Shown here piece by piece: positions 7,705 through 16,783 of a DNA stretch of 64,000 bases (position 1 is its first letter; each line of letters begins with the position of its first letter). Origin of the DNA: Rhizobium gallicum bv. gallicum R602sp (GTDB taxonomy: Bacteria; Pseudomonadota; Alphaproteobacteria; Rhizobiales; Rhizobiaceae); assembly GCF_000816845.1 (NCBI RefSeq), contig NZ_CP006877.1:2981501-3045500 (forward strand), in the 5' to 3' direction. The notes beneath the pieces are model-generated. The model made no database searches. It was not told the DNA's origin and was given only the letters and a program-made list of their open reading frames with translations. The translations under genes and the position numbers were made by a program.

Positions 7705-9249
7705 TCACTCCATGACGGCGCTGTGATCCGTTGATGCGGGCGCCGCCTTGGGTTTGCGCAAGATGAGCGCCAGAGGCATCACCCCAAGCGACATCAGCAT
7801 CAGGAGCTTGAAGTCGTCCATGTAAGCGATGATCGTCGATTGCAGCGTAATGAGCTCGTTGAGCGAAGCCCGGCCCGCCGCGGTGAGCGGGCTGAGCGAC
7901 TGCGCGGCGGCTGTATCAAAGGCGCGGTTGAACGGCGTGACATAGGCCGCGATCGAAGCGTGATTGCTCTGCGTATTCTCGACGATCAGTGCCGAGACGA
8001 TCGAAATGCCGACGCTCGAGCCGATGTTGCGGGAAAGATTGTAGAGGCCCGTGCCCTCGCTGCGCATATGCGCCGGCAGCGTCGAGAAGGCGATCGTCGT
8101 CAGCGGCACGAACAAGAAGCCGAGACCGGCACCCTGGATGAAACCGACCGAGACGATCGTCCACTGCGAGACGTCCGGCGTCCAACCCGTCATGTCGTAC
8201 ATTGCCCAGGCCGTAAGGCCGAGGCCAAACACGAGGAGCCAGCGGGTATCGACCTTGCCGATCAATCGCCCGACGATGAACATGCAAAGCATGGTACCGA
8301 TGCCACGTGGCCCCATGACGATGCCGGCCGTGATGACCGGATAGCCCATCAGCGTCTGCAGATAAGGCGTCATCAGCGCCAGCGAGGCGAGATAGGTGAC
8401 GCCGACCACGAAGATGAAAACCATGCTGATCGCGAAATTCTGGTCGAGAAACAATCGTGGATTCACGAAGGACTTTTCGGCCGTCAGCGTATGAACCAGC
8501 AGCAGATAGAAGGCTGCCGCGCAGACGATCGCTTCGACCATGATCTCGCCGGACGAGAACCAGTCGAGCTGTTCACCGCGGTCTAGGAACAGCTGCAGCG
8601 CGGCGATGAAGAGGCTCATCATGCCAAACCCGAACCAGTCGAGCTTCGCAAGCGCATCGCGCTTCGTTTCGCTGACGAAGATGACGATGCCCGCAAAGGC
8701 GAGCGCACCGATCGGCACGTTGATATAGAACACCCAGCGCCAGCTGATGTTGTCGGTGAGCCAACCGCCGATGACCGGCCCCAGCACCGGCCCGACCATG
8801 ACCGAGACGCCGAATAAGGCCATGGCCGAGCCGCGCTCCTCGACCGTATAGATGTCGAGGAGGATGCCCTGGGAGAGCGGTACGAGAGCAGCCCCGAAGA
8901 GGCCCTGGAGAAGGCGGAAGGCGACGATCTGCGGCAATGATTGCGCTACGCCGCAAAGCACCGATGCCACGACGAAGCCCGCAATTGCCGTCAGGAGCAC
9001 GTTCTTGCGGCCGAACTTGGCGGCGAGGAAGCCCGACGGCGGCGTCATGATGGCAGCCGCGACGATATAGGAAGTCAGGACCCAGTTGATCTGGTCGGCC
9101 GAGGCCGAAACGCTGCCCTGGATATAGGGCAGCGCGACGTTGGCGATGGTGGTGTCCAGCGCCTGCATGATGACGGCGAGAATGACGCAGGCCGTGATCG
9201 CACCGCGATTGGCAACCGGGCCGGCGGGAGATGTTGCAGCGTTACTCAT
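7705..9249 (-). CDS. emrB: MFS multidrug transporter, DHA2 family with 14 membrane helices (EmrB-like)
   Basis: A 514-residue drug/proton antiporter. The start MSNAATSPAG overlaps the end of the upstream emrA-like gene by 8 bases, indicating translational coupling. DHA2 hallmarks are visible: the first-helix segment LAVIMQALDTTIANVALPYI, motif A-like GFLAAKFGRKNVLL and the motif C segment VMVGPVLGPVIGGWLTDN, with further helices to a charged tail. With the HlyD-family adaptor (and an outer-membrane channel from elsewhere) it would form a tripartite EmrAB-TolC-type pump for hydrophobic toxins. Its stop abuts the glycosylase stop with no intervening base. Confidence 0.93.
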   Translation of the reverse strand: MSNAATSPAGPVANRGAITACVILAVIMQALDTTIANVALPYIQGSVSASADQINWVLTSYIVAAAIMTPPSGFLAAKFGRKNVLLTAIAGFVVASVLCGVAQSLPQIVAFRLLQGLFGAALVPLSQGILLDIYTVEERGSAMALFGVSVMVGPVLGPVIGGWLTDNISWRWVFYINVPIGALAFAGIVIFVSETKRDALAKLDWFGFGMMSLFIAALQLFLDRGEQLDWFSSGEIMVEAIVCAAAFYLLLVHTLTAEKSFVNPRLFLDQNFAISMVFIFVVGVTYLASLALMTPYLQTLMGYPVITAGIVMGPRGIGTMLCMFIVGRLIGKVDTRWLLVFGLGLTAWAMYDMTGWTPDVSQWTIVSVGFIQGAGLGFLFVPLTTIAFSTLPAHMRSEGTGLYNLSRNIGSSVGISIVSALIVENTQSNHASIAAYVTPFNRAFDTAAAQSLSPLTAAGRASLNELITLQSTIIAYMDDFKLLMLMSLGVMPLALILRKPKAAPASTDHSAVME

Positions 9250-10495
9250 GGCCCTTGCCGGCTTCGCGGCCCAACAGCATGTTGACGAAATCCGGCAGGC
9301 CGCGGGCATGGCCGGTATCGACATCGACGATCGTGCTCATGCCGACGCGAAGCGGCGGCTTGCCGTCGTCATCGTCGATGCTGACACGCATCGGAATACG
9401 CTGCACGACCTTCACCCAGTTGCCAGTGGTGTTTTGCGCCGGAAGCAGCGAGAAGCTGGAGCCGGATGCCGGACTGATGCTTTCGACCTTGCCCTTCCAT
9501 TCGACGCCCGGATAGGTGTCGACAAAGATGCTCGCCTCTTGGCCCGGCTTCACGTAGGTAAGCTCGGTTTCCTTCGGGCTTGCAGCGATCCAAAGCCGGC
9601 TGGTCGCAACCAGCGAGAAGGCCTGTTGCGAGGCCTGCAGGTAGGAGCCGACCTGCAGCGCGTTGACATTGGTTACGACACCGTCGAACGGCGCCTTGAC
9701 GACGCTATGGTCGAGTTCGCGCTGGGCATTGTCGACATTTGATTTTGCCTGCAGGTAGAGCGGGTTCTGCTCGACCGGCTGGCTTGCATCGTCGCCGAGC
9801 GCTGCAAGCGTTGTTGCAGCCTGCGCCCTGGCGACGGCAACCTTTTGAAGCGCGGCATCGAGATCGTGCTTGGCTTCATCATAGGCGGCACGTGTCGCGG
9901 CCGAACTGTTGACGAGGCTCTGCTGACGATCGAACTGCGCCTGGAAATACGAAATGTCGGCCTGCGCCTGCGTGATTTCCGCAAGCGACTGCCGGTAGCT
10001 GGCCTTCAGGTTTTCGATCTGGTTGCGCTGGACGCCAAGCTGCGCCTTTGCGCCGTCGAGCGCGATCCTGAAGCTGTCGGATTTCAGGCTAAAGAGCACC
10101 TGCCCGGCCTTCACCCTTTCGTTCTCGTGAACGTTGATCTGGTCGACGATGCCGGAAACATCCGTCGTCAGGCCGACCATATCCGCCTGGATATAGGCAT
10201 TGTCGGTCGACATGACCTGCCCGCCATTCACGTAGAAATAACCGCCGGCAACAAGGGCAATTGGCAGCAGCGCAAACAGCACGGGGCGGGTGAGGCTGCG
10301 CCGACGGCGGACCTTGATGCCGTCGGGCGCAGCCACTGCGGTGGCCGGCGCTGAATTGGATGAAGGCGCTTCGGCTACCGTTTCCTGGATTTCGGAGACT
10401 TCCTTGTCTTCGGTGGGATCGTTGTCTTCGGTCGCATTCTTGGCGTTGGCGTCAACGACGCGGAGGGAGGATTTTTCAACCATGGTTCTGCTCAT
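9242..10495 (-). CDS. emrA: HlyD/EmrA-family membrane-fusion adaptor
   Basis: A 417-residue adaptor of an EmrAB-type pump. A charged, acidic cytoplasmic N-terminus is followed by RRRSLTRPVLFALLPIALVAG, one membrane helix near residues 68-88. Then come the biotinyl-lipoyl half (MSTDNAYIQADMVGLTTDVS), a long alpha-hairpin and the second half with VVKAPFDGVVTNVNALQVG. Start chosen at 10495; an in-frame ATG four codons later (10483) is equally possible. The ORF overlaps the downstream emrB-like gene by 8 bases and follows the MarR gene, giving an operon marR-emrA-emrB. Confidence 0.92.
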   Translation of the reverse strand: MSRTMVEKSSLRVVDANAKNATEDNDPTEDKEVSEIQETVAEAPSSNSAPATAVAAPDGIKVRRRRSLTRPVLFALLPIALVAGGYFYVNGGQVMSTDNAYIQADMVGLTTDVSGIVDQINVHENERVKAGQVLFSLKSDSFRIALDGAKAQLGVQRNQIENLKASYRQSLAEITQAQADISYFQAQFDRQQSLVNSSAATRAAYDEAKHDLDAALQKVAVARAQAATTLAALGDDASQPVEQNPLYLQAKSNVDNAQRELDHSVVKAPFDGVVTNVNALQVGSYLQASQQAFSLVATSRLWIAASPKETELTYVKPGQEASIFVDTYPGVEWKGKVESISPASGSSFSLLPAQNTTGNWVKVVQRIPMRVSIDDDDGKPPLRVGMSTIVDVDTGHARGLPDFVNMLLGREAGKGHE

Positions 10496-10540
10496 TCCCG
10501 GCGGCCGGTGTGCGGCACGCCTGCACTAGATTTGTTTTCA

Positions 10541-10939
10541 TCAACGATAGGGTTGAAAGAGCTGTTCGCGCGCTTCGGCGCAGACGCTGTCGAGGGCTTC
10601 GCGGCGCGTGGCTTCTCCGATCACCCGCATTTGTGCAAGCAGCGGCAATGCCTCGTCACGCATGTATAAAAGCCAGACGCGCCGGTCCGCCGGATGCTGC
10701 CGCCGTTCGACAAGTCCGCGCTCGGCAAGCTTGTCGAGAATTCGCACCAACGTGATCGGCTCGACTTCGAGGATTTCGGCAAGCCCACCCTGGTGAATAC
10801 CCTCGTTGTTCGCGAGATAGGCAAGCGTTTGCCATTGCGAGCGGGTCAGCCCAAGGGATTTAGCCCGCTGCTCGAACCGCTTGCGAAGCAGGCGGGCGAC
10901 GTCGTGCAGAACAAAACCGAGGGGCGGATGGGCGCTCAT
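10541..10939 (-). CDS. MarR-family regulator, apparently frameshifted near the C-terminus
   Basis: A 132-residue winged-helix regulator: LTRSQWQTLAYLANNEGIHQ, then AEILEVEPITLVRILDKLAERGLVER (recognition helix) and the wing RRQHPADRRVWLLYM. It probably represses the emrAB-like genes directly downstream and itself. The reading frame stops after EREQLFQPYR-like residues, shorter than usual. In the -1 frame the same bases encode TLSLMKTNLVQACRTPAAG before a stop at 10476. This reads like the missing last dimerisation helix of the family, so a one-base deletion near 10561 is likely, either a real mutation or a sequencing error. Part of the dimerisation region may be lost. Confidence 0.85.
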   Translation of the reverse strand: MSAHPPLGFVLHDVARLLRKRFEQRAKSLGLTRSQWQTLAYLANNEGIHQGGLAEILEVEPITLVRILDKLAERGLVERRQHPADRRVWLLYMRDEALPLLAQMRVIGEATRREALDSVCAEAREQLFQPYR

Positions 10940-11384
10940 GAAAGCTATGCCAGCTATTTATAAGTGTGCTTATAATGTTGGTAGATATAGTGAGCATGTG
11001 CGACGCACAAGATCATCGGCCACAGATTTTGCAGTTGCGGCCAAAATGCCGCAGGGCACGGTTACGACGGGCTTTCAGAACCAGGGTTTTCGGGTTGGAA
11101 GGACGTCTTGCAGGAGAGCTGTTCGTCGACCGGCAAGATTCTTAAGTTGGCGGCGATTGGGGTTTGCAATTTTTGCCTACTGACGTTTATAGTCCGATTT
11201 CATAGAGTTACCGGAGCAGACCTTCGGCCTTTTTTGCAAGCTGGCACCCCCTGCCCGAACGGCCGGTGCGTGACAAGAGCAGCAAGACGAAGGCGGGAAA
11301 GCCGGGTTCGACACAGCAGATATGAATCGCATCGTTACCGCATAAGTTTGGCGGCATACCGGCCGCCCAGAATGGGGGATCGCT
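10940..11384. promoter_or_regulatory. Divergent control region between marR-emrAB and the second RND operon
   Basis: This stretch of 445 bases has no supported gene. It must hold the promoters of the marR-emrAB operon (minus) and the RND operon (plus). It contains two clear palindromes: TATAAG-TGTG-CTTATA at 10959-10974 and TGTGCG-A-CGCACA at 10997-11009. Further plus-strand sequence up to 11384 includes GGGG shortly before the RND adaptor ATG. Nothing else with recognisable structure was seen. Confidence 0.55.
10959..10974. promoter_or_regulatory. Palindromic operator candidate for the MarR regulator
   Basis: TATAAG (10959-10964) and CTTATA (10969-10974) form a perfect 6-bp dyad with a 4-base centre. 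It lies 20 bases upstream of the marR start codon, where a repressor site would block transcription. Size and AT-rich arms fit MarR-family operators. A role as autorepression site for marR-emrAB is inferred from position. Confidence 0.6.
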
Positions 11385-12557
11385 ATGCCTTACTCTCTTC
11401 GTAAAGCCCTTGCTCTTACTTGCCTTATCCTTTTTCCCGCAGTCGTCATTGCCCAGGACGCTCCGCCTGCTCCGCCCGTCACGGTTGCAAAACCCGTCGT
11501 TCGCGATGTGGTGGACAGCGACGAGTTCATCGGCCGCTTCGCGGCAGTCGACGAGGTCTCGGTGCGAGCGCGCGTCGGCGGCTACCTGCAGGAAGTACAT
11601 TTCACCGATGGCACGATGGTCAAGAAAGGCGACTTGCTCTTCGTCATCGATCAGCGCCCCTTTGTCACCGCGTTCAATGAGGCAACCGCTGCGCTTGAAG
11701 TCGCCAAATCGACACTGATCTACGCAGAAGCGCAGTTCAAACGCGCAGAATCACTCGCAACCAGCGGCAGCCAGTCGGTTTCGACGCTCGATGACCGGCG
11801 CCGCGAATGGGTATCCGCTCAGGCCAATGTCCGCGGCGCCCAGGCCACGGCAGATCGGGCCACGCTCGATCTCGAATATACGAAGATTACCGCCCCGATC
11901 AGCGGCCGCATCGACCGGCGGCTGATCTCGGTCGGCAACCTCGTGCAGGCCGACCAGTCGGTGCTGACGACGATCGTTTCGCTCGATCCGATCGACTTCT
12001 ATTTCGACGTCGACGAGCGCAGGCTGTTGAATTTCGCGCAGACGGCGCGTGCGCGCGGCAGCGACCTTCAGCAGGGCGGCGGCGGTCTTGAGGTGCAGGT
12101 CCGCATCACGGATGCCAACGAAAAGCCGTTCACAGGCAAACTTGATTTCGCCGAAAACCGGGTCGACAGCCAGACCGGCACGATGCGGGTCCGCGCCCGC
12201 TTCGACAACCCGGGCTTCGTGCTCCAGCCGGGCCTTTTCGGCCGTGTGCAGGTGGAGGCGTCCAACGTCTACAAAGCCATTCTGGTGCCGGACGAGGCGA
12301 TCGGCACTGACCAGAACCAGCGCGTCGTTTATGTCGTCGGCGAAGACGGCACGGTTTCCACCAAGCCCGTGCGCCCCGGCCCGCGGCTTTACGGCTACCG
12401 CGCCATCCGAGAAGGCATGGACGGCAAGGAAACCATCGTCATCAACGGTTTGATGCGTGCCCGCCCCGGAGCCAAGATCACGCCGCAGATGACCGAGCTG
12501 CCGCAGAGCCGCGAGGACATCCCGCCGGAAGCCGCAGGCATGGAGTTCGCGCAATGA
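11385..12557 (+). CDS. RND efflux periplasmic adaptor subunit (MFP)
   Basis: A 390-residue adaptor with an export signal (MPYSLRKALALTCLILFPAV, cleavage near AQD). Lipoyl halves (DEFIGRFAAVDEVSVRARVG; YTKITAPISGRIDRRLISVG) flank a helical hairpin, followed by the barrel region and ending IREGMDGKETIVINGLMRAR. It is a paralogue of the adaptor at 1909-3096. A GGGGGAT stretch lies 5 bases before the ATG. The stop overlaps the permease start by 4 bases (ATGA), showing translational coupling. Substrate unknown; some close family members export aromatic or antibiotic compounds. Confidence 0.93.
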   Translation: MPYSLRKALALTCLILFPAVVIAQDAPPAPPVTVAKPVVRDVVDSDEFIGRFAAVDEVSVRARVGGYLQEVHFTDGTMVKKGDLLFVIDQRPFVTAFNEATAALEVAKSTLIYAEAQFKRAESLATSGSQSVSTLDDRRREWVSAQANVRGAQATADRATLDLEYTKITAPISGRIDRRLISVGNLVQADQSVLTTIVSLDPIDFYFDVDERRLLNFAQTARARGSDLQQGGGGLEVQVRITDANEKPFTGKLDFAENRVDSQTGTMRVRARFDNPGFVLQPGLFGRVQVEASNVYKAILVPDEAIGTDQNQRVVYVVGEDGTVSTKPVRPGPRLYGYRAIREGMDGKETIVINGLMRARPGAKITPQMTELPQSREDIPPEAAGMEFAQ

Positions 12558-15500
12558 GGTTCGCGCATTTCTTTGTCGACCGGCCGATCTTCGCGTCCGT
12601 CCTCTCCATAGTTCTGCTCATTCTCGGCGGCCTCGCCTATTTCCAGTTGCCGGTGGCGCAGTTTCCCGAAATAGCACCGCCCACCATCGTCGTGCGCACC
12701 AACTATCCCGGCGCCGACGCCCAGACCGTCGCCGACACGGTCGCAACGCCGCTCGAACAGGAAATCAACGGCGTCGAGAACATGCTCTACATGTCCTCCT
12801 ACTCGACTGACGACGGGTCGATGTCGCTGACAATCACCTTCAAGCTCGGTACCGATCTGGATACGGCGCAGGTTCTCGTCCAAAACCGGGTAGCGATCGC
12901 CGAGCCGCGCCTGCCCGATGAGGTTCGCCGCAACGGGGTCACCACCGCGAAGAGTTCGCCCGACCTGATGATGGTCGTGCATATCCTGTCTCCGAACAGC
13001 CGCTACGATCAGCTTTACGTTTCAAACTACGCCCGCAGCCGCATCCGCGATGTGCTGGTGCGTCTCGACGGCGTCGGAGACCTCACCATCTTCGGCGAGC
13101 GCGAATATGCCCTTCGCATCTGGCTCGATCCGCAAAGGCTGGCCGCTTACAGCATGACCCCGAACGATGTGGTGGCTGCCTTGCGCGAACAGAACGTGCA
13201 GGTTTCGGGTGGCTCGATCGGCGGGCCGCCGGCTTCGGGCATAAACGCATTCCAGTACACCGTGACGACGCAGGGCAGGTTCTCCGATGCGCGGCAGTTC
13301 CGCTACGTCATTGTGAAAGCGACGGAGGACGGCCGCCTCGTACAGCTGCAGGACATTGCCCGCATCGAGCTCGGGGCCAAGGAATACGTCACCAACAGCT
13401 ACCTCGACGGCAAGCCGGCGGTGGCGCTCGGCATCTTCTCGCGTCCGGGCACAAACGCGCTGGCTACCGCCGCCGAAATCAAGGCGAACATGGAAGAGCT
13501 CGCCAAGGATTTTCCTCCAGGGCTGGCTTACAACATCGTCTACAATCCGACCGAGTTCATTTCCGAGTCGATATCAGAGGTCTACAAGACCATTTTCGAA
13601 GCGGCCGTGCTGGTCGCAATTGTGGTGCTGGTCTTTCTGCAGTCTTGGCGCACGGCCATCATCCCCATCGTCGCGATCCCGGTGTCGCTGATCGGCACTT
13701 TCGCTTTCCTGCTCGCCTTCGGCTTCTCGCTCAACATGCTGACGCTCTTCGGGCTCGTGCTCGCTATCGGCATCGTGGTAGACGATGCGATCGTCGTCGT
13801 CGAGAACGTCGAGCGAAATCTGGCCAAGGGCATGACGCCGAGGGAAGCGGCGCATGTGACCATGGACGAGGTCGGAACGGCGGTCATCGCCATCTCCCTG
13901 GTACTCATCGCCGTGTTCGTCCCAACGACCTTCATCCCAGGCATTACCGGCCAGTTCTACCGGCAGTTTGCGGTGACGATCTCGGTCGCAACGGCAATCT
14001 CGGCGGTCAATTCGTTGACTTTGTCGCCAGCCATCGCTGCGCTCGTGCTGCGGCCGCACGAAGAACATGCGAAGGAGACGCGAAATCCGTTCACGCGACT
14101 GGGCCGCGGCCTCGCCAACGGCTTCAATCGCGGTTTCGAGGGAATGAGCAACGGCTACTCATGGATTGTTCGCCGTACCGTTTCGACAAAGACTGCTCTG
14201 TTCTGTGCACTGCTGGTATTTGCGGGACTGCTGGGATCGACCTACTACATGGGTCGAATCGTCCCCAGTGGCTTCATCCCCAATATGGACCAGGGCTATG
14301 CAATCGTCGTCCTCCAATTGCCCGAGGGCGCCTCGCTCAACAGAACCGATGCCGTCGTGCAGCAGGCGGCGGAAGTCATCCGCAACACGCCCGGCGTCTC
14401 AAACGCGGTGGCCTTTGCAGGCTTCAGCGGCGCCACCTTCACCAACGCGTCCAATCAAGGCGTTGTCTTTGCACCCTTCGACACCTTCGAACACAGGCTT
14501 GAGCAGGGTCTGAGCGCTGGCCGGATCATCGGTCAGCTCTACCAAAACCTGCAGAGCATCCAGGAAGCCTTCATCATTGCCATCCCGCCGCCGTCGGTCA
14601 GGGGTATTGGCAATTCCGGCGGCTTCAAGATGCAGCTGATGGACCTGGAAAGCGGCGACATGCGGCGCGTTCTGGCCCTTGCCCAGCAGATGATGGGTAC
14701 CGCCAATCAGACACCCGGGCTGACCGGCGTCTTCACGACCTTCTCCGAATCGAGCCCGCAATTTTTTCTCAATATCGATCGCGACAAGGCACGCATGCTG
14801 AACGTCCCGATCTCGAACATATTCGATACGCTCTCGATCAATCTGGGCACATCCTATGTCAACGACTTCAATGCTTTCGGCAGGGTCTATCAGGTGCGGG
14901 CGCAGGCCGATCAGGAATTCCGCCTCGAGCGGGACGACATCCTTGCCCTGAAGGTCCGCTCGGCGACGGGCGCGCTCGTGCCGTTGGGAACCCTCATCGA
15001 GGTTGAGGACCGGAGCGGTCCAGCGCTTGTCCAGCATTACAATATGTATGTTTCGGTACCGCTACAGGGCAATCCGGCGGCGGGTGTGTCGACCGGCACC
15101 GCCCTCGACAGCATGGAGAAGATCGCGGGTTCGCTACTGCCCTCGGGAACGACCTTCAACTGGACCGAGCTCGCCTTTCAGGAACGCGGCACAGGCAATA
15201 CGGCCATCTATATTTTCGCGCTTTCGGTGATCTTCGTCTTTCTGGCGCTGTCGGCGCAATATGAAAGCTGGGTGCTGCCGCTTGCGATCATCCTGATCGT
15301 GCCGCTCGCGATCCTTGCGGCGCTCTTGGGCGTGCATCTTCGCGGGATGGACAACAACATCCTGACCCAGATCGGCCTCATCGTGCTGATCGGCCTTGCG
15401 GCAAAGAACGCGATCCTCATCGTTGAATTCGCGAGGCAAGCGGAAGAGGACGGTAAGACGCCGGTGGAGGCGGCGATCGAGGCCAGCCATCTGCGCCTGC

Positions 15501-15727
15501 GCCCGATCCTGATGACGGCATTCGCCTTCATCTTCGGCGTCGTGCCTCTGATGATCGCGACGGGGCCAGGCGCGGAAATGCGCCAATCGCTCGGTACTGC
15601 CGTCTTCTCGGGCATGCTTGGCGTTACGATCTTCGGCCTCTTCCTGACCCCTGTTTTCTACGTCGTGCTGCGCGCGCGCCGCCGCAAAGTGGCGCCGAAA
15701 GGACAACCGGTCGAAGAAACAGGTTGA
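12554..15727 (+). CDS. RND efflux pump inner-membrane permease (HAE1 family)
   Basis: A full-length 1,057-residue RND transporter. It has the N-terminus MRFAHFFVDRPIFASVLSIV, the porter motif LPDEVRRNGVTTAKSSPD, and the proton relay GIVVDDAIVVVENVERN with D410 and D411. A second half repeats the fold with its own porter domain and six membrane helices (LIGLAAKNAILIVEFARQAE). The charged C-terminal tail is as expected. It acts with the adaptor at 11385, with which it overlaps by 4 bases; no outer-membrane channel gene follows, so a TolC-like protein encoded elsewhere is needed. The gene ends three bases before the convergent acyltransferase gene. Confidence 0.96.
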   Translation: MRFAHFFVDRPIFASVLSIVLLILGGLAYFQLPVAQFPEIAPPTIVVRTNYPGADAQTVADTVATPLEQEINGVENMLYMSSYSTDDGSMSLTITFKLGTDLDTAQVLVQNRVAIAEPRLPDEVRRNGVTTAKSSPDLMMVVHILSPNSRYDQLYVSNYARSRIRDVLVRLDGVGDLTIFGEREYALRIWLDPQRLAAYSMTPNDVVAALREQNVQVSGGSIGGPPASGINAFQYTVTTQGRFSDARQFRYVIVKATEDGRLVQLQDIARIELGAKEYVTNSYLDGKPAVALGIFSRPGTNALATAAEIKANMEELAKDFPPGLAYNIVYNPTEFISESISEVYKTIFEAAVLVAIVVLVFLQSWRTAIIPIVAIPVSLIGTFAFLLAFGFSLNMLTLFGLVLAIGIVVDDAIVVVENVERNLAKGMTPREAAHVTMDEVGTAVIAISLVLIAVFVPTTFIPGITGQFYRQFAVTISVATAISAVNSLTLSPAIAALVLRPHEEHAKETRNPFTRLGRGLANGFNRGFEGMSNGYSWIVRRTVSTKTALFCALLVFAGLLGSTYYMGRIVPSGFIPNMDQGYAIVVLQLPEGASLNRTDAVVQQAAEVIRNTPGVSNAVAFAGFSGATFTNASNQGVVFAPFDTFEHRLEQGLSAGRIIGQLYQNLQSIQEAFIIAIPPPSVRGIGNSGGFKMQLMDLESGDMRRVLALAQQMMGTANQTPGLTGVFTTFSESSPQFFLNIDRDKARMLNVPISNIFDTLSINLGTSYVNDFNAFGRVYQVRAQADQEFRLERDDILALKVRSATGALVPLGTLIEVEDRSGPALVQHYNMYVSVPLQGNPAAGVSTGTALDSMEKIAGSLLPSGTTFNWTELAFQERGTGNTAIYIFALSVIFVFLALSAQYESWVLPLAIILIVPLAILAALLGVHLRGMDNNILTQIGLIVLIGLAAKNAILIVEFARQAEEDGKTPVEAAIEASHLRLRPILMTAFAFIFGVVPLMIATGPGAEMRQSLGTAVFSGMLGVTIFGLFLTPVFYVVLRARRRKVAPKGQPVEETG

Positions 15728-15730
15728 TCA

Positions 15731-16738
15731 TTACGAAGGGCGCTGCTCAAGCGGGCGGCGCTTGGGTGCTTCGTTGGACAGGAGCTTGCGCAGCGGCTTC
15801 TCGACTATCTCATAGGCCGCAATTCCGAGCAACGTTCCACCGCAAATGGCCGCAAGCACGGCAATTCCGCCCGGAATTTTGAGAATTCCTGCAACCTTGA
15901 TGGCAACCGATACCGCAAACGTATGCCACAGATAGATGGAATAGGACGCATCACCGAGATAGGTGAGCAGCGGCACGCGGCCGATGCTGCCGTCGGACTC
16001 CAGCGAGACCATGCCGAACACCAGCGCCATCGCCAGCGGTCCGCATATGAATTCGTCGAACCCGGCACCCATCAGGTGAATCGCCGCAAAACCGCACAGT
16101 GCGGCGCCGACGCAGCCAAGCCCGAGACTATTGCCGGCGGTCCAGCGCCGCAACCACAGTTCGGCAATGAAGACGCCGCCGAGGAACTCCAGGATCATTG
16201 GCCGCGTATAGGTGGCGAGCATCGGCGAAGACGGCTTCCAGATCAGGCCGACCACGAAGAAGAAGCCGAACGCAACGGAGAGGAAAGGCAGCCGCCATTG
16301 GCGCGGCAGGAACAAGGCGCCGGCAAATAGGACATAGAAGAACATCTCGAAATTGAGCGTCCAGCCCTGAACCAGGATCGGCCAGATCTCGCCGGTGCTC
16401 GGCGAGTGCATAGGAACAAAGACGAACGAGGCCAGGACGTGGCCTGCGTCGAGCTGCAGGTTCGGAAACAATCCTGCCATCGCTCCGCCGATCATGATGA
16501 GCGTCACCAGCCAGTATGAGGGTGCGATGCGGCGGATGCGGTCAATAAGGAAGCGATGCGGCGTCAGCGGCTTGCGGTCGCTAATCACCCACATGATGAA
16601 GCCGCTGATGACGAAGAAGACGTCGACGCCGGCAGCGCCGATCGTGAAGTGCCCGCCACTTCGTTCAGCCGCATGGAAAACGACGACGGCCAGTGCCGCA
16701 AAGGCACGCAAATATTGGATCCCGTAGAGGGTCTTCAT
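15731..16738 (-). CDS. exoZ: Exopolysaccharide acetyltransferase, acyltransferase-3 family (ExoZ)
   Basis: A 335-residue membrane acyltransferase. The start MKTLYGIQYLRAFAALAVV has GAGGGAT as ribosome site; the catalytic-type histidine is in AVVVFHAAERSG and the family RIxRI element is IDRIRRIAPSYW. About ten hydrophobic helices follow. In S. meliloti ExoZ transfers an acetyl group to a sugar of the succinoglycan repeat unit at the inner membrane. Gene order exoY-F-Q-Z on this strand supports the name. A GCCGC-T6-GCGGC stem (16755-16770) sits between exoQ and exoZ. An exoB gene, adjacent to exoZ in S. meliloti, is not here. Confidence 0.88.
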   Translation of the reverse strand: MKTLYGIQYLRAFAALAVVVFHAAERSGGHFTIGAAGVDVFFVISGFIMWVISDRKPLTPHRFLIDRIRRIAPSYWLVTLIMIGGAMAGLFPNLQLDAGHVLASFVFVPMHSPSTGEIWPILVQGWTLNFEMFFYVLFAGALFLPRQWRLPFLSVAFGFFFVVGLIWKPSSPMLATYTRPMILEFLGGVFIAELWLRRWTAGNSLGLGCVGAALCGFAAIHLMGAGFDEFICGPLAMALVFGMVSLESDGSIGRVPLLTYLGDASYSIYLWHTFAVSVAIKVAGILKIPGGIAVLAAICGGTLLGIAAYEIVEKPLRKLLSNEAPKRRPLEQRPS

Positions 16739-16783
16739 GCATATCCCTCGTTGCGCCGCTTTTTTGCGGCGTACGTGCAAAAA

